Counted from the first letter of the stretch, positions 6,788 through 13,252 are shown. The stretch: 13,322 bases of DNA from Promethearchaeota archaeon (GCA_030605085.1 JAUWBH010000168.1:1-13322); one strand, 5' to 3'. Notes: generated by a model not told the origin, from the letters alone. Numbers and translations: made by a program.

Positions 6788-8625
6788 TAGTTATTTTCGT
6801 AAAAAATACTATTATTACAATCAGCATTGTTTACACGAATACCATATTGTTTATTATAAGATAGAGTATTGAAAGAGACATTATTACCATCAGCATCATT
6901 ATCTAAATATAATCCAAATTTATTACCTGCCATTTCATTTTCAAAAATTATATTTCCTGTTGAGTTCGTATCTAAAAATAATCCCTTTTCGGTATTGTTA
7001 TTGACAAGATTTCCGGTAATATTGATATTAGATGATTCGGACAAATATATCCCATTACCTTGATTGAATGAACAATTGTTATCAACCAATTCACCCCTAG
7101 TTACATTAATTAATTTAATTCCCGCTTCAGTTCCACCAGAATTGGTGAGAGTTAAATCTTTTATTTTAAAATATTCAGTAGTGGAATTTATAATTGTAAT
7201 GGAAGAGAGAGATCCTAACCCATCAATAAGACCATCCCAAAGCAGTGTTGGGTTAGGCTGAATCACATAGGGATTATTGGGAGTCCCAAACCCGTTGCAC
7301 CAAAACTTTTTTTTTGCCCTAGTCCAATTATACAAATTACTGCTTCCGTTAACAACAATGACATCACCTTCAATCCCATCGTTCCAAATTGGAAACCAAT
7401 CAATGCCTCCAAGGAAAAAGTAAGGTATGTCACCGATTGCATCGTCATTTGTATCATCGGCGCCAGCGCCCATATCGGTATAGTTATCCCAAAAATTGCC
7501 TATTTTTAAAGAATTATTAATATACCAATCGTTCTTAAGAAAATTATTATCGACGGCATGTTTTCCATTATTACGAAAGAAATTCTTATAAAAAGAGTTG
7601 TTAACGCATTGTCCCCCAATTCCTATAAGATTAACTCCTATTTCGTTATTATAACTTATAATATTTTCAGTAAAAGAATTGTTAGAAGATACCGATAAAT
7701 AAATCCCATCTATCAGGCTAAACGAAATGTTGTTTTCTCCCGTAAAAGTGTTATCATTGCTAAATTCTAAATATAAACCGAACCGATTCCTAATCATTGT
7801 ATTATTTTCAAAATTGTTAGCATCAGAGTTTGATAAGTGTATTCCAATGACATTATTATCATTTACGATATTTCGAGTGATATTATTATCGTTGCTGCCA
7901 GCGTCTAAATCTATACCTGCAAAAGTATTATTACAAGCATCGTTTTCCGAAATTGCATTATGTTCGCTTTGTTCTAAATAAATTCCATTTTCATTGTAAT
8001 ATAAAGTATTTTGCGTAATTATATTATATGAGCTGTTATATAAATATAATCCACACCCTACTACATCTTCTCCTGATCCAAAACCGTTTAAAGTGTTCCC
8101 TATGATTGTGTTATTATTACTTTCTGTTCTTAAATGTATTCCATAATTTCCATTGTTGTTAGTTGTACAATTATTATCGATTAATATGCCGTGAGTGGTG
8201 TTAATTAATTCTATGCCCGCTTTTCCGGAATTTGGCGAACCAATGTTGATGAAAGTGCAATTTTCAATTGTAAAATTCGCTCTCGAATTTTCAATTAATA
8301 TACATGTTTTTTGGTTTAGTCCATCAAACACTTGATTTCTTATAACATATGGATTGGACTCAGTACCGCTTCCAGTACACTTTCCTTCATCTTTTCGATC
8401 TTCCCACTCTTCGGTTCCGTTAACATAGAATATTGGTGGTAAAGCACTTGAACTTAATTCGTCTTCAATTTCAGTATCTAATGTTTCATTTGGATTTAAC
8501 GCGTTATTATCTACATTTTGGTAATTACTCTGAAAAATCTCGGCTAAAAAGAATATGGTTAAAAACAGAAAAGTCAAAATCTTTAATTTATTGCTTTTTT
8601 TCACCATATTTATATTGCTCGTCAT
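6787..8625 (-). CDS. Large beta-helix surface protein, 5' part: signal peptide, module 1 and most of module 2 (frameshifted)
   Basis: Starts at ATG 8623-8625; a second ATG at 8605-8607 (MVKKSNKLK) gives a compact signal peptide. A Lys-rich n-region and a hydrophobic stretch (KILTFLFLTIFFLAEIF, residues 15-31) point to Sec export. Module 1 spans about 66-417: a GSGT-x-x-NPYVI entry motif, a run of NosD/CASH-like beta-helix rungs (NNTIIGNTLN, NIITQNTLYY, NNITRNIVND, NGIYLEQS and similar), and an Asp-rich cap (DDTNDDAIGDIPY then PIWNDG). Module 2 starts at 421 with the same layout and is interrupted at codon 613 by TAA 6787-6789. In the neighbouring frame module 2 goes on without a gap (TNWGNNAYDIG), so the 612-residue product is an artefact of a frameshift or sequencing error, not a natural end. 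The protein has very many Asn residues and N-x-S/T sequons, typical of archaeal glycosylated surface proteins. Its binding partner or substrate is not evident. Confidence 0.85.
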   Translation of the reverse strand: MTSNINMVKKSNKLKILTFLFLTIFFLAEIFQSNYQNVDNNALNPNETLDTEIEDELSSSALPPIFYVNGTEEWEDRKDEGKCTGSGTESNPYVIRNQVFDGLNQKTCILIENSRANFTIENCTFINIGSPNSGKAGIELINTTHGILIDNNCTTNNNGNYGIHLRTESNNNTIIGNTLNGFGSGEDVVGCGLYLYNSSYNIITQNTLYYNENGIYLEQSEHNAISENDACNNTFAGIDLDAGSNDNNITRNIVNDNNVIGIHLSNSDANNFENNTMIRNRFGLYLEFSNDNTFTGENNISFSLIDGIYLSVSSNNSFTENIISYNNEIGVNLIGIGGQCVNNSFYKNFFRNNGKHAVDNNFLKNDWYINNSLKIGNFWDNYTDMGAGADDTNDDAIGDIPYFFLGGIDWFPIWNDGIEGDVIVVNGSSNLYNWTRAKKKFWCNGFGTPNNPYVIQPNPTLLWDGLIDGLGSLSSITIINSTTEYFKIKDLTLTNSGGTEAGIKLINVTRGELVDNNCSFNQGNGIYLSESSNINITGNLVNNNTEKGLFLDTNSTGNIIFENEMAGNKFGLYLDNDADGNNVSFNTLSYNKQYGIRVNNADCNNSIFYENN

Positions 8626-8655
8626 GTAATTTTTAATTTATATATTTTTGAGATT

Positions 8656-8672
8656 TAATTTTATAAATAAAG
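8656..8672 (-). promoter_or_regulatory. Possible TATA box of the surface-protein gene
   Basis: On the minus strand TTTATAAAA (8659-8667) lies 34-42 nt upstream of the ATG at 8625. Initiation about 25 nt downstream would give a leader of roughly 12 nt. A second AT box (AATATATAAATT) lies nearer the start codon and is too close for a TATA box serving this start. Confidence 0.3.
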
Positions 8673-8724
8673 ATTTTTTATTATTAGATTATTTTTTTTA
8701 TAAATTTATTTCATAATCAAAACG

Positions 8725-8738
8725 ACATATATATATGT
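8725..8738. repeat. 14-bp perfect palindrome ACATATATATATGT
   Basis: A perfect dyad in the 202-nt spacer between the VWA gene stop and the surface-protein start, about 100 nt upstream of the latter. It is flanked by A-rich sequence on one side and T-rich on the other. It could be a dimeric regulator's operator or simply an (AT)n tract in AT-rich DNA. No second copy was seen in the window. Confidence 0.4.
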
Positions 8739-8827
8739 TTTTGCTATCCACAATCAATATGAACTAAAGTTAAAAGGAAGGATTTAAGTAGGAAAATTGA
8801 ACTTTAAGTTATAAAAAACGATAAAAA

Positions 8828-9931
8828 CTAAGTTTGGGATAATAAATTTATTAAAGCCCTCGGAATCTCTTTATAATCTTTAACAGCGTAGAATTTACCA
8901 CGACCCGCCTTAGCTATATTTCTACACGTATCAATTCCTCTATCCGCGTCGTTATCGGCAGGTATCCCTATTACATGTAATTTTGGAAATCTTTTTGCGA
9001 TCACAACGGGATTTTCACCGCGATTATAATTGCCATCCGTAATTAAGATGCCAAATCTATCTTGACGATTTCCTTTAATTTTATTTAATTCTATTAAACC
9101 TTTTTCTAAGCCAATATAAATGTTTGTAAATCCTACGGCCTCAGAGTCTAATATTTCGTCAATTATGGTAATAATAGATTTTTTTTCGTCGTCAATCTTT
9201 TTCATTATCATGGCTGTTGAATTAAATAATACGATCCCATAATTTTCTTTCTCCATATTATAAGCCAAAACGGAGGTTGTAAGAGCCGCATTTAATAAGG
9301 TCCGTCCATACATGCTACCGGATGTGTCTAGTACTAATACAATTTTCCTTCTCTGCCTCTGCCTTTCGATTCCATATATATCCCGATAATTTATGCTTTT
9401 TTGATAAATTTTTAATGGATTATGCTGAATAGTTTCATCTAAATCAAATTCAGGCTTTCCAATTTCGTAATATGGAAGAGTTTTTTTAAGAGTTCCTTTA
9501 ATACCTCTACTTGTTATTTTTAAGGATGTTTTTAAAATACTTTGCCGAGCAAGTCTTCTAAAAATTTTCTTGTATTTTTTAGAGATTGGTCGTCTAATAA
9601 AGAAATATATTTCTGGCATAACTAATCCGGATTCTTTAGATTTTTCAGTAAAGAATTTTACTCCATCTTCGCAATCTAGAGCATCGGTTGCAGCATAAAT
9701 GTTTGACTTTAGCATCCCCTTAATTGCTTCAAGGTTCTTATATTGAATCGCAAGATATGTCATTTCTTTTATTTGTTTGTAATCTAACGAGCTCGCTAAG
9801 TGTTTGTAATAATCCGGTTTTTTCTTTTTTTTTCTAATTATTTCTAACCTTAAAATTTCCTGGTCGGGAGGATTTTCAGTAAGCCTAACATTTAACCTTT
9901 TATTCTCAATCTCTTCGGAATTTTCCGGCAA
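8828..9931 (-). CDS. VWA-domain protein, partner of the MoxR ATPase
   Basis: 367 residues, predicted cytoplasmic, with no signal peptide or membrane span. The N-terminal 190 residues are basic and mostly helical; a FDLDETIQHNP stretch (162-172) resembles the segment preceding the VWA domain in CoxE-like partners of MoxR ATPases. The C-terminal VWA domain (about 195-367) keeps the whole metal-ion-dependent adhesion site: D202, S204 and S206 in LDTSGSM, T269 in GFTN, and D299 in LITDGNYN. It should therefore bind a divalent metal and, through it, a client protein. Start codon TTG 9929-9931 is chosen because no ATG or GTG occurs in frame before the upstream stop at 9959-9961. It lies 14 nt after the MoxR stop, so the two form an operon. 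Known MoxR/VWA pairs remodel or insert metal into client enzymes; the client here is not shown by the neighbours, though the AOR gene in the window is a metalloenzyme. Confidence 0.9.
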   Translation of the reverse strand: MPENSEEIENKRLNVRLTENPPDQEILRLEIIRKKKKKPDYYKHLASSLDYKQIKEMTYLAIQYKNLEAIKGMLKSNIYAATDALDCEDGVKFFTEKSKESGLVMPEIYFFIRRPISKKYKKIFRRLARQSILKTSLKITSRGIKGTLKKTLPYYEIGKPEFDLDETIQHNPLKIYQKSINYRDIYGIERQRQRRKIVLVLDTSGSMYGRTLLNAALTTSVLAYNMEKENYGIVLFNSTAMIMKKIDDEKKSIITIIDEILDSEAVGFTNIYIGLEKGLIELNKIKGNRQDRFGILITDGNYNRGENPVVIAKRFPKLHVIGIPADNDADRGIDTCRNIAKAGRGKFYAVKDYKEIPRALINLLSQT

Positions 9932-9947
9932 ATAATCATTGATTATT
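9931..9947. repeat. 17-nt inverted repeat across the MoxR stop / VWA start
   Basis: AATAATCA and TGATTATT are perfect 8-nt complements separated by one base. The element includes two bases of the MoxR stop codon and the last base of the TTG start codon of the VWA gene. A weak hairpin in the mRNA could influence translation of the second gene, but the loop is only one base and all but two of the pairs are A-U, so stability would be low. Confidence 0.35.
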
Positions 9948-10824
9948 AAAAATCCGATTTATTTAAAACGGCTAAAACGATATCAGCAATAATCTCACTC
10001 TTGGACTTAGTTACGCCGTCTTCAAGCTCTATTTTGTTATAGAGAGCCATTATCGCTGCTTCAACCCAATTGTTAGAACTGTTTTGCTTCTCATATTGGG
10101 TCATAAGTGCAGATAAATCGATTGCTCCTCGAATAGAGCTACCTCTGCGGATAGATGTACTATTTCTCGTTATTTGGACGATTTCTTGAGAAATATGTGC
10201 GATTTTTTCTTCTGCTGCTCCGTCAAAATCAACTTCTTGCTTAATAATTTCTATTTCTTCTTCTGGTTTTTGATAATTTAGCTTAATCCAAATAAATCGA
10301 TCTTTTAAAGCTTCTCCCAAAACAGTTGTGCCCATAATTGATGAGGGGTTCAATGTCGCTATTACAAAAAAGCTTTCTTCGGCGTGAATAGTCTTTAATT
10401 TAGGGATCTCAAGTATTTTTTCGTCTAACGCCGTTAATAAGATATTTTGAGTGCTCTCTGGCATTCGATTAATTTCATTTACGAATAGACAACCCCCGTT
10501 TATCATAGCAGACGCAAGAGGACCATATACATAAGAATCTTCAACATATCCTTGAGCTATTACCAATGGAGGATCAAAATATCCCACAAGATTATGAGTT
10601 AAGATTTCTTCTGAACAATCTATTCGATAAAAATTCGAGTCGTGATACGAAGAGACTGCTTGAGCAAGGATTGTTTTCCCAACGCCGACCTCGCCCTCAA
10701 TTAATATATTTTTATCGACAGATATAGCTACAATTATCTTTCTTAACTCTTCAGTTCTCCCGATTATTTTATGTTTTTTTTGTATTTCTTTTATTTCTTT
10801 TAGAATATCGGCACTGTTAACCAT
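9946..10824 (-). CDS. MoxR-family AAA+ ATPase
   Basis: AAA+ ATPase of the MoxR type, a cytoplasmic chaperone-like motor that usually works with a VWA protein, here encoded just downstream. Residues are numbered from the upstream TTG 10837-10839 (297 codons). The ATG at 10822-10824 (codon 6, MVNSADILKEI) is the better start and gives 292 residues, a usual length. Walker A is GEVGVGKT (49-56). Walker B reads CLFVNE (117-122), with Asn121 where most ATPases have Asp; the catalytic Glu122 is kept. Sensor 1 is ATLNP (N164), the Arg-finger region is ALKDRF (R181), and sensor 2 is in SSIRGAIDLSA (R237). The helical lid covers the last 90 residues. The LFVNEINRMPE spelling may be a subgroup feature rather than a loss, since every other active-site element is intact. 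A likely promoter precedes it at about 10861-10868, so this is the first gene of a two-gene operon. Confidence 0.9.
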   Translation of the reverse strand: MVNSADILKEIKEIQKKHKIIGRTEELRKIIVAISVDKNILIEGEVGVGKTILAQAVSSYHDSNFYRIDCSEEILTHNLVGYFDPPLVIAQGYVEDSYVYGPLASAMINGGCLFVNEINRMPESTQNILLTALDEKILEIPKLKTIHAEESFFVIATLNPSSIMGTTVLGEALKDRFIWIKLNYQKPEEEIEIIKQEVDFDGAAEEKIAHISQEIVQITRNSTSIRRGSSIRGAIDLSALMTQYEKQNSSNNWVEAAIMALYNKIELEDGVTKSKSEIIADIVLAVLNKSDF

Positions 10825-10858
10825 ATATTTAAAAATCAAATATTTCTAAAAAATTTTG

Positions 10859-10870
10859 TTAATATAATTT
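10859..10870 (-). promoter_or_regulatory. Possible TATA box of the MoxR-VWA operon
   Basis: On the minus strand AAATTATATTAA lies about 40 nt upstream of the ATG at 10824. Initiation about 25 nt downstream, near 10840, would leave a leader of about 15 nt and makes the ATG a better start than the TTG at 10839. Confidence 0.3.
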
Positions 10871-11002
10871 TGAGCATCTAGGGTAAATCAGTCAAAATAA
10901 TGGTGATATGTTTTTGAATTAATAGATCTTTTTAACAATTAATTTATAAATGTTTAATAATTACCATATCTACTGGACAAAATCAGCCAATCTTACAATA
11001 TA

Positions 11003-11043
11003 GTAAATTTATTCAATTAAAGAAAATTATAATATAAATTTAC
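11003..11043. repeat. Inverted repeat, 10-bp arms with 21-nt spacer
   Basis: GTAAATTTAT (11003-11012) and ATAAATTTAC (11034-11043) are perfect inverted copies. Each contains the self-complementary 8-mer TAAATTTA. The two sites are about three helical turns apart and overlap the probable promoter of the plus-strand NYN-like frame, so a paired operator is possible. AT-rich composition makes chance occurrence a real alternative. Confidence 0.35.
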
Positions 11044-11050
11044 AGCGTGA

Positions 11051-11203
11051 TTCAATATTATATTCGATTTAAAACAGTACAAAACAAAACCTCCTCTAAC
11101 AACAGTTTACATAGAATACGAATCTATAAAAGAGGGATTTGAACTTTGTAGAATAAAACACCCCGAACTTAAAGATATTACGGAGGAAGAATTTTTCAGA
11201 AAA
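11051..11203 (+). other. In-frame open extension carrying the first strand of the NYN-like fold, without a normal start codon
   Basis: Directly upstream of the TTG at 11204 the same frame stays open for 51 codons, back to TGA 11048-11050. It reads as plausible protein: LTTVYIEYESIKEGFELCR, then a charged helical stretch. The VYIEYESI segment resembles the first beta strand of NYN domains (FIDxEN), with Glu for the usual Asp. There is no ATG, GTG or TTG in this stretch; only ATT (11057), ATA (11060) and similar rare initiators. Either initiation is non-standard or the true 5' end has been lost or frame-shifted. Confidence 0.5.
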
Positions 11204-11623
11204 TTGTATGAAAAATTATCAAATTCGTATAATCTTATAGGAAAAATAGGGATCTACATGCTTACCCAAAAAAATGGCGAATTTAATGAGGACGAAAGAA
11301 TATTATTAGGAGAGAGGTTAGAAGATATTGGCTACAAAATTATATTAACACAGTCGATTAAAGATTATTTCTACACACTTTCATTAGATTTAATTGATTT
11401 TATCTTCAAAAATAAACTCGAAGAAGTTATTTTAATTAGCGTTGATGTTGATTTAGGAGAAACTATTGTAATGTTAAAAAATGCAAGCAATATAAATGTG
11501 AGATGGGAAATCTGGAAGTTCGAAGATTCTTTTGATCCATGCTTTTTACAAATGTTAATGGACGAGGGAATAAAGTTAAGAAATTTAGATTATGCTATAT
11601 TTTCATCATTGCTAAATTCTTGA
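11204..11623 (+). CDS. NYN/PIN-like domain protein (possible ribonuclease), divergent
   Basis: 139 residues from TTG 11204, the only canonical initiator in the frame. The best fit is the NYN (PIN-like) nuclease fold: beta strand KIGIYML, then YKIILTQSIKDYFYTLSLDLIDFIF, where NYN proteins have a conserved Asp in a VDVALALD-like helix (D62 here). Next is ILISVDVDLGE (77-87) at the place of the SGDSDF acidic motif (D81 and D83 kept, Gly replaced by Val), then the strand NVRWEIW. The expected first strand lies upstream of the TTG in the same frame, so the listed start is probably not the true N-terminus. NYN proteins typically cut or process RNA with Mg2+; activity here is uncertain because motif residues are partly changed. 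It is the only complete plus-strand gene in the window, and its last 34 nt overlap the convergent TFB-like gene. Confidence 0.55.
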   Translation: MYEKLSNSYNLIGKIGIYMLTQKNGEFNEDERILLGERLEDIGYKIILTQSIKDYFYTLSLDLIDFIFKNKLEEVILISVDVDLGETIVMLKNASNINVRWEIWKFEDSFDPCFLQMLMDEGIKLRNLDYAIFSSLLNS

Positions 11624-12585
11624 ATTAGCCCCATTTGAAGAAATTTTTCCTTTAATAAATCGCTTGACTTTACTAGACTCTCAAAACCAGTAATTTTTAA
11701 TGGCTCCAAGATTCTATTCTTAAGCTGCCACTGGATGGTACTCATCATAATTCCGCTCTTTTTGCAAATTGCGTTCACGCTCACTTCCTCCTTATACCAA
11801 CAAAGAGCTATTATACTTGCTATTAAACCCGCTATTACATCGTCCTTCGTGTTTTTAATTCTTTCCCAGAGCTTATACATGAGCTTTTTCGATCGATAGT
11901 AAAACAACATTCTTAAATCAAAATGTTCTGTTATTTCAAGAATTCTCGAAAGGATATATTCCTGTCTATTTCTTTCTTTATATTGCGGGAGGAAATTACA
12001 AATCTGAAGCTTGAACGCGTTAAATTCTTTTTTTGAAATTTTTGAAACGGATAGCAATTCGGATTCAGATATAGAAATATTGTTAAATTTGAAATAGAAA
12101 TAAATTACAAGAGGCACGAGTTTTTCGGGACTTCTGTATTTCGTTGATGGGTTTAATGCTTTGTATATATTTTTGAACTTTTCTAAAATTAAATCTCTGT
12201 AAGAATCAGGTAATTTTAGAGCATTAAGAATTCTGGAGATCTCAAATCTAGCGTTGATTAATAGAGCTTGTTTGTTATCGCTGATAGTGTGCAGTTTGTT
12301 TAAGCGTTCAAATTTAAAATTGTGATACCTCTCGTTTTTATATCCAATATATGTTTTAGTTAGTACAGCGTTTTGAACCGAGCTTTCATTATACGGTTTG
12401 TAGTATTCTAACTTTTGATCTTCCACCAAAATCCCACAATCTCTGCAAACGAAACTACCTTCTTTCGTTTCTGAAATATTTTTAGATTTACATACATCAC
12501 ATTTAAATTCAGGGAAATTCTTTTCTTTCATACCCTTTTTCCATCTATCTTTATTTCTATAGGATACGCTCATCGACCTTACCAT
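11590..12585 (-). CDS. Divergent TFIIB-like transcription factor (TFB-type zinc ribbon plus two cyclin repeats)
   Basis: Archaeal TFB homologue, which would bridge TBP-promoter DNA and RNA polymerase. From the longest frame (TTG 12706-12708, 372 codons), the first 41 residues do not look like TFB. The ATG at 12583-12585 (codon 42, MVRSMSVSYRNKD) is preferred: it follows a TATA-like box by about 43 nt and gives 331 residues. ATGs at 12573 and 12531 are also possible. The zinc ribbon is CDVCKSKN plus VCRDCG (C70, C73, C88, C91 in the long numbering). Two cyclin-like helical repeats follow, about 150-240 (SPEKLVPLVIYFYFKF is the core) and about 252-345 (DDVIAGLIASIIALCWYKEE, then VNAICKKSGIMMSTIQWQLKNRI, a helix-turn-helix-like stretch). 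Motifs are weaker than in a housekeeping TFB, so this is more likely a paralogue for a gene subset. The gene converges on the NYN-like gene, with a 34-nt overlap. Confidence 0.85.
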   Translation of the reverse strand: MVRSMSVSYRNKDRWKKGMKEKNFPEFKCDVCKSKNISETKEGSFVCRDCGILVEDQKLEYYKPYNESSVQNAVLTKTYIGYKNERYHNFKFERLNKLHTISDNKQALLINARFEISRILNALKLPDSYRDLILEKFKNIYKALNPSTKYRSPEKLVPLVIYFYFKFNNISISESELLSVSKISKKEFNAFKLQICNFLPQYKERNRQEYILSRILEITEHFDLRMLFYYRSKKLMYKLWERIKNTKDDVIAGLIASIIALCWYKEEVSVNAICKKSGIMMSTIQWQLKNRILEPLKITGFESLVKSSDLLKEKFLQMGLIQEFSNDENIA

Positions 12586-12623
12586 ATATACAGATTTAAA
12601 ACTACGATCCAATAACACTGGGT

Positions 12624-12640
12624 AAAATATAATTTTATAC
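12624..12640 (-). promoter_or_regulatory. Possible TATA box of the TFB-like gene
   Basis: On the minus strand GTATAAAATTATATTTTACC spans 12621-12640, about 43 nt upstream of the ATG at 12585. Initiation near 12602 would give a leader of about 17 nt. It lies inside the longer TTG frame, which argues that the 41 residues upstream of the ATG are not translated. Confidence 0.35.
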
Positions 12641-12783
12641 AGAGTTATGAATTTTTGAATTTTTGATTTAAAATATAGATCTTTAAAGTCTGTTGGTTTT
12701 AGGTACAATTAATACTCATTAAGAAGAGATTTATTTGTAAGAATTTAATTAAGATAATAGTTTTATCTCAAACTTTAAATTTT

Positions 12784-13026
12784 TTATAAAAAATATGAGG
12801 GTTTAACAATTACATCTTCATCTCTATCGGTTGCTCCTTGTATAAATTTATGACTTATAACACTCAAATCGAACTCTTCCTTTAAAATTTGAGGGAACAC
12901 AGAAATATCAGCGCCTGTATCTAGTATCGCTTTAAGCTTTATCCAATTTTCATTTTCAAGAGGAGATATCCCAATTTCTAAAATCAAACATGGAGGATTG
13001 AATACATTTGAATAATCATATTTCAT
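12784..13026 (-). CDS. Retropepsin-like aspartic protease, C-terminally truncated
   Basis: 80 residues from ATG 13024-13026. The sequence AILDTGADISVFP (33-45) contains the retropepsin active-site motif D36-T-G-A, preceded by a strand-rich segment (CLILEIGISPL) typical of archaeal and bacterial single-domain aspartyl proteases, which dimerise to form the active site. Relatives are about 110-130 residues and have a C-terminal hydrophobic-hydrophobic-Gly motif. Here the frame ends at TAA 12784-12786, shortly after the flap region, so that motif and the dimer-interface strands are missing. The following 75 nt show no convincing continuation in any frame. The start ATG overlaps by one base (TAATG) the stop of a DUF5678-like fragment, an arrangement I recall as common for these small pairs. 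A functional protease is doubtful. Confidence 0.65.
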   Translation of the reverse strand: MKYDYSNVFNPPCLILEIGISPLENENWIKLKAILDTGADISVFPQILKEEFDLSVISHKFIQGATDRDEDVIVKPSYFL

Positions 13027-13190
13027 TATAAAACCCTTGGTGATCTCAATTGAAAAATAGGCGTATCTTTTTCAACTTTAACGACGAAAATATTAGTTTT
13101 GGGAAAATTTTTTTTAATCCTTTTAATTAGTTCAAATTTGTCTTCATCTAAATCAATAATCTCTTTATTGTAAATAGCAATAAACCAATA
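13026..13190 (-). pseudogene. DUF5678-like small protein, N-terminus missing
   Basis: An open frame of 54 codons on the minus strand ends at TAA 13026-13028, overlapping the retropepsin ATG by one base. It reads WFIAIYNKEIIDLD, then a helix (KFELIKRIKKNFP) and a strand (TNIFVVKVEKD). This matches the general shape of DUF5678 proteins: a strand hairpin with Trp, a helix, and a closing strand ending in a Val-Pro or Val-Lys motif. Two in-frame stops lie just upstream (13191-13193 and 13194-13196), and there is no ATG, GTG or TTG in the frame, so the start has been lost, shifted, or is non-canonical (ATT at 13181). Function unknown; such proteins are often encoded beside retropepsin-like proteases. 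No neighbour-independent evidence supports expression. Confidence 0.45.
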
Positions 13191-13252
13191 TTATTAAGTT
13201 AAGCTAGAACTCTTCCTTTTTATCTTTTTTTCATATCTTCTACATATCACAC

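Larger units (their letters stand above)
10840..11050. other. Divergent intergenic region, no gene seen
   Basis: AT-rich spacer between the minus-strand MoxR operon and the plus-strand NYN-like frame. All frames have frequent stops and only a few codons follow any ATG. It should hold promoters in both directions: the minus-strand box at 10859-10870, and a plus-strand AT box (TATAATATAAATT) at about 11029-11041. I see no RNA-like structure. Confidence 0.5.

Noticed and set aside
6787..6793. Programmed -1 frameshifting in the surface gene
   Set aside because: The site GAAAATAACTAAC has no good slippery heptamer for the needed shift, and slipping AAC back by one would put a stop triplet in the P site. 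No downstream pseudoknot is evident. A lost base is simpler.
4400..8400. CRISPR-like or satellite repeats in the Asn-rich region
   Set aside because: The periodicity is degenerate and follows beta-helix rungs at protein level. There are no identical direct repeats with unique spacers.
11048..11143. Small plus-strand frame from GTG 11048 (MIQYYIRFKTVQ...)
   Set aside because: It gives only about 31 codons, is not domain-like, and overlaps out of frame the more protein-like NYN extension. It might be the true N-terminus after a frameshift, but this cannot be shown.
12586..12708. N-terminal 41 codons of the longest TFB-like frame
   Set aside because: They precede the zinc ribbon by too far, contain the probable TATA box and start with TTG. 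An ATG at 12585 fits the family better.
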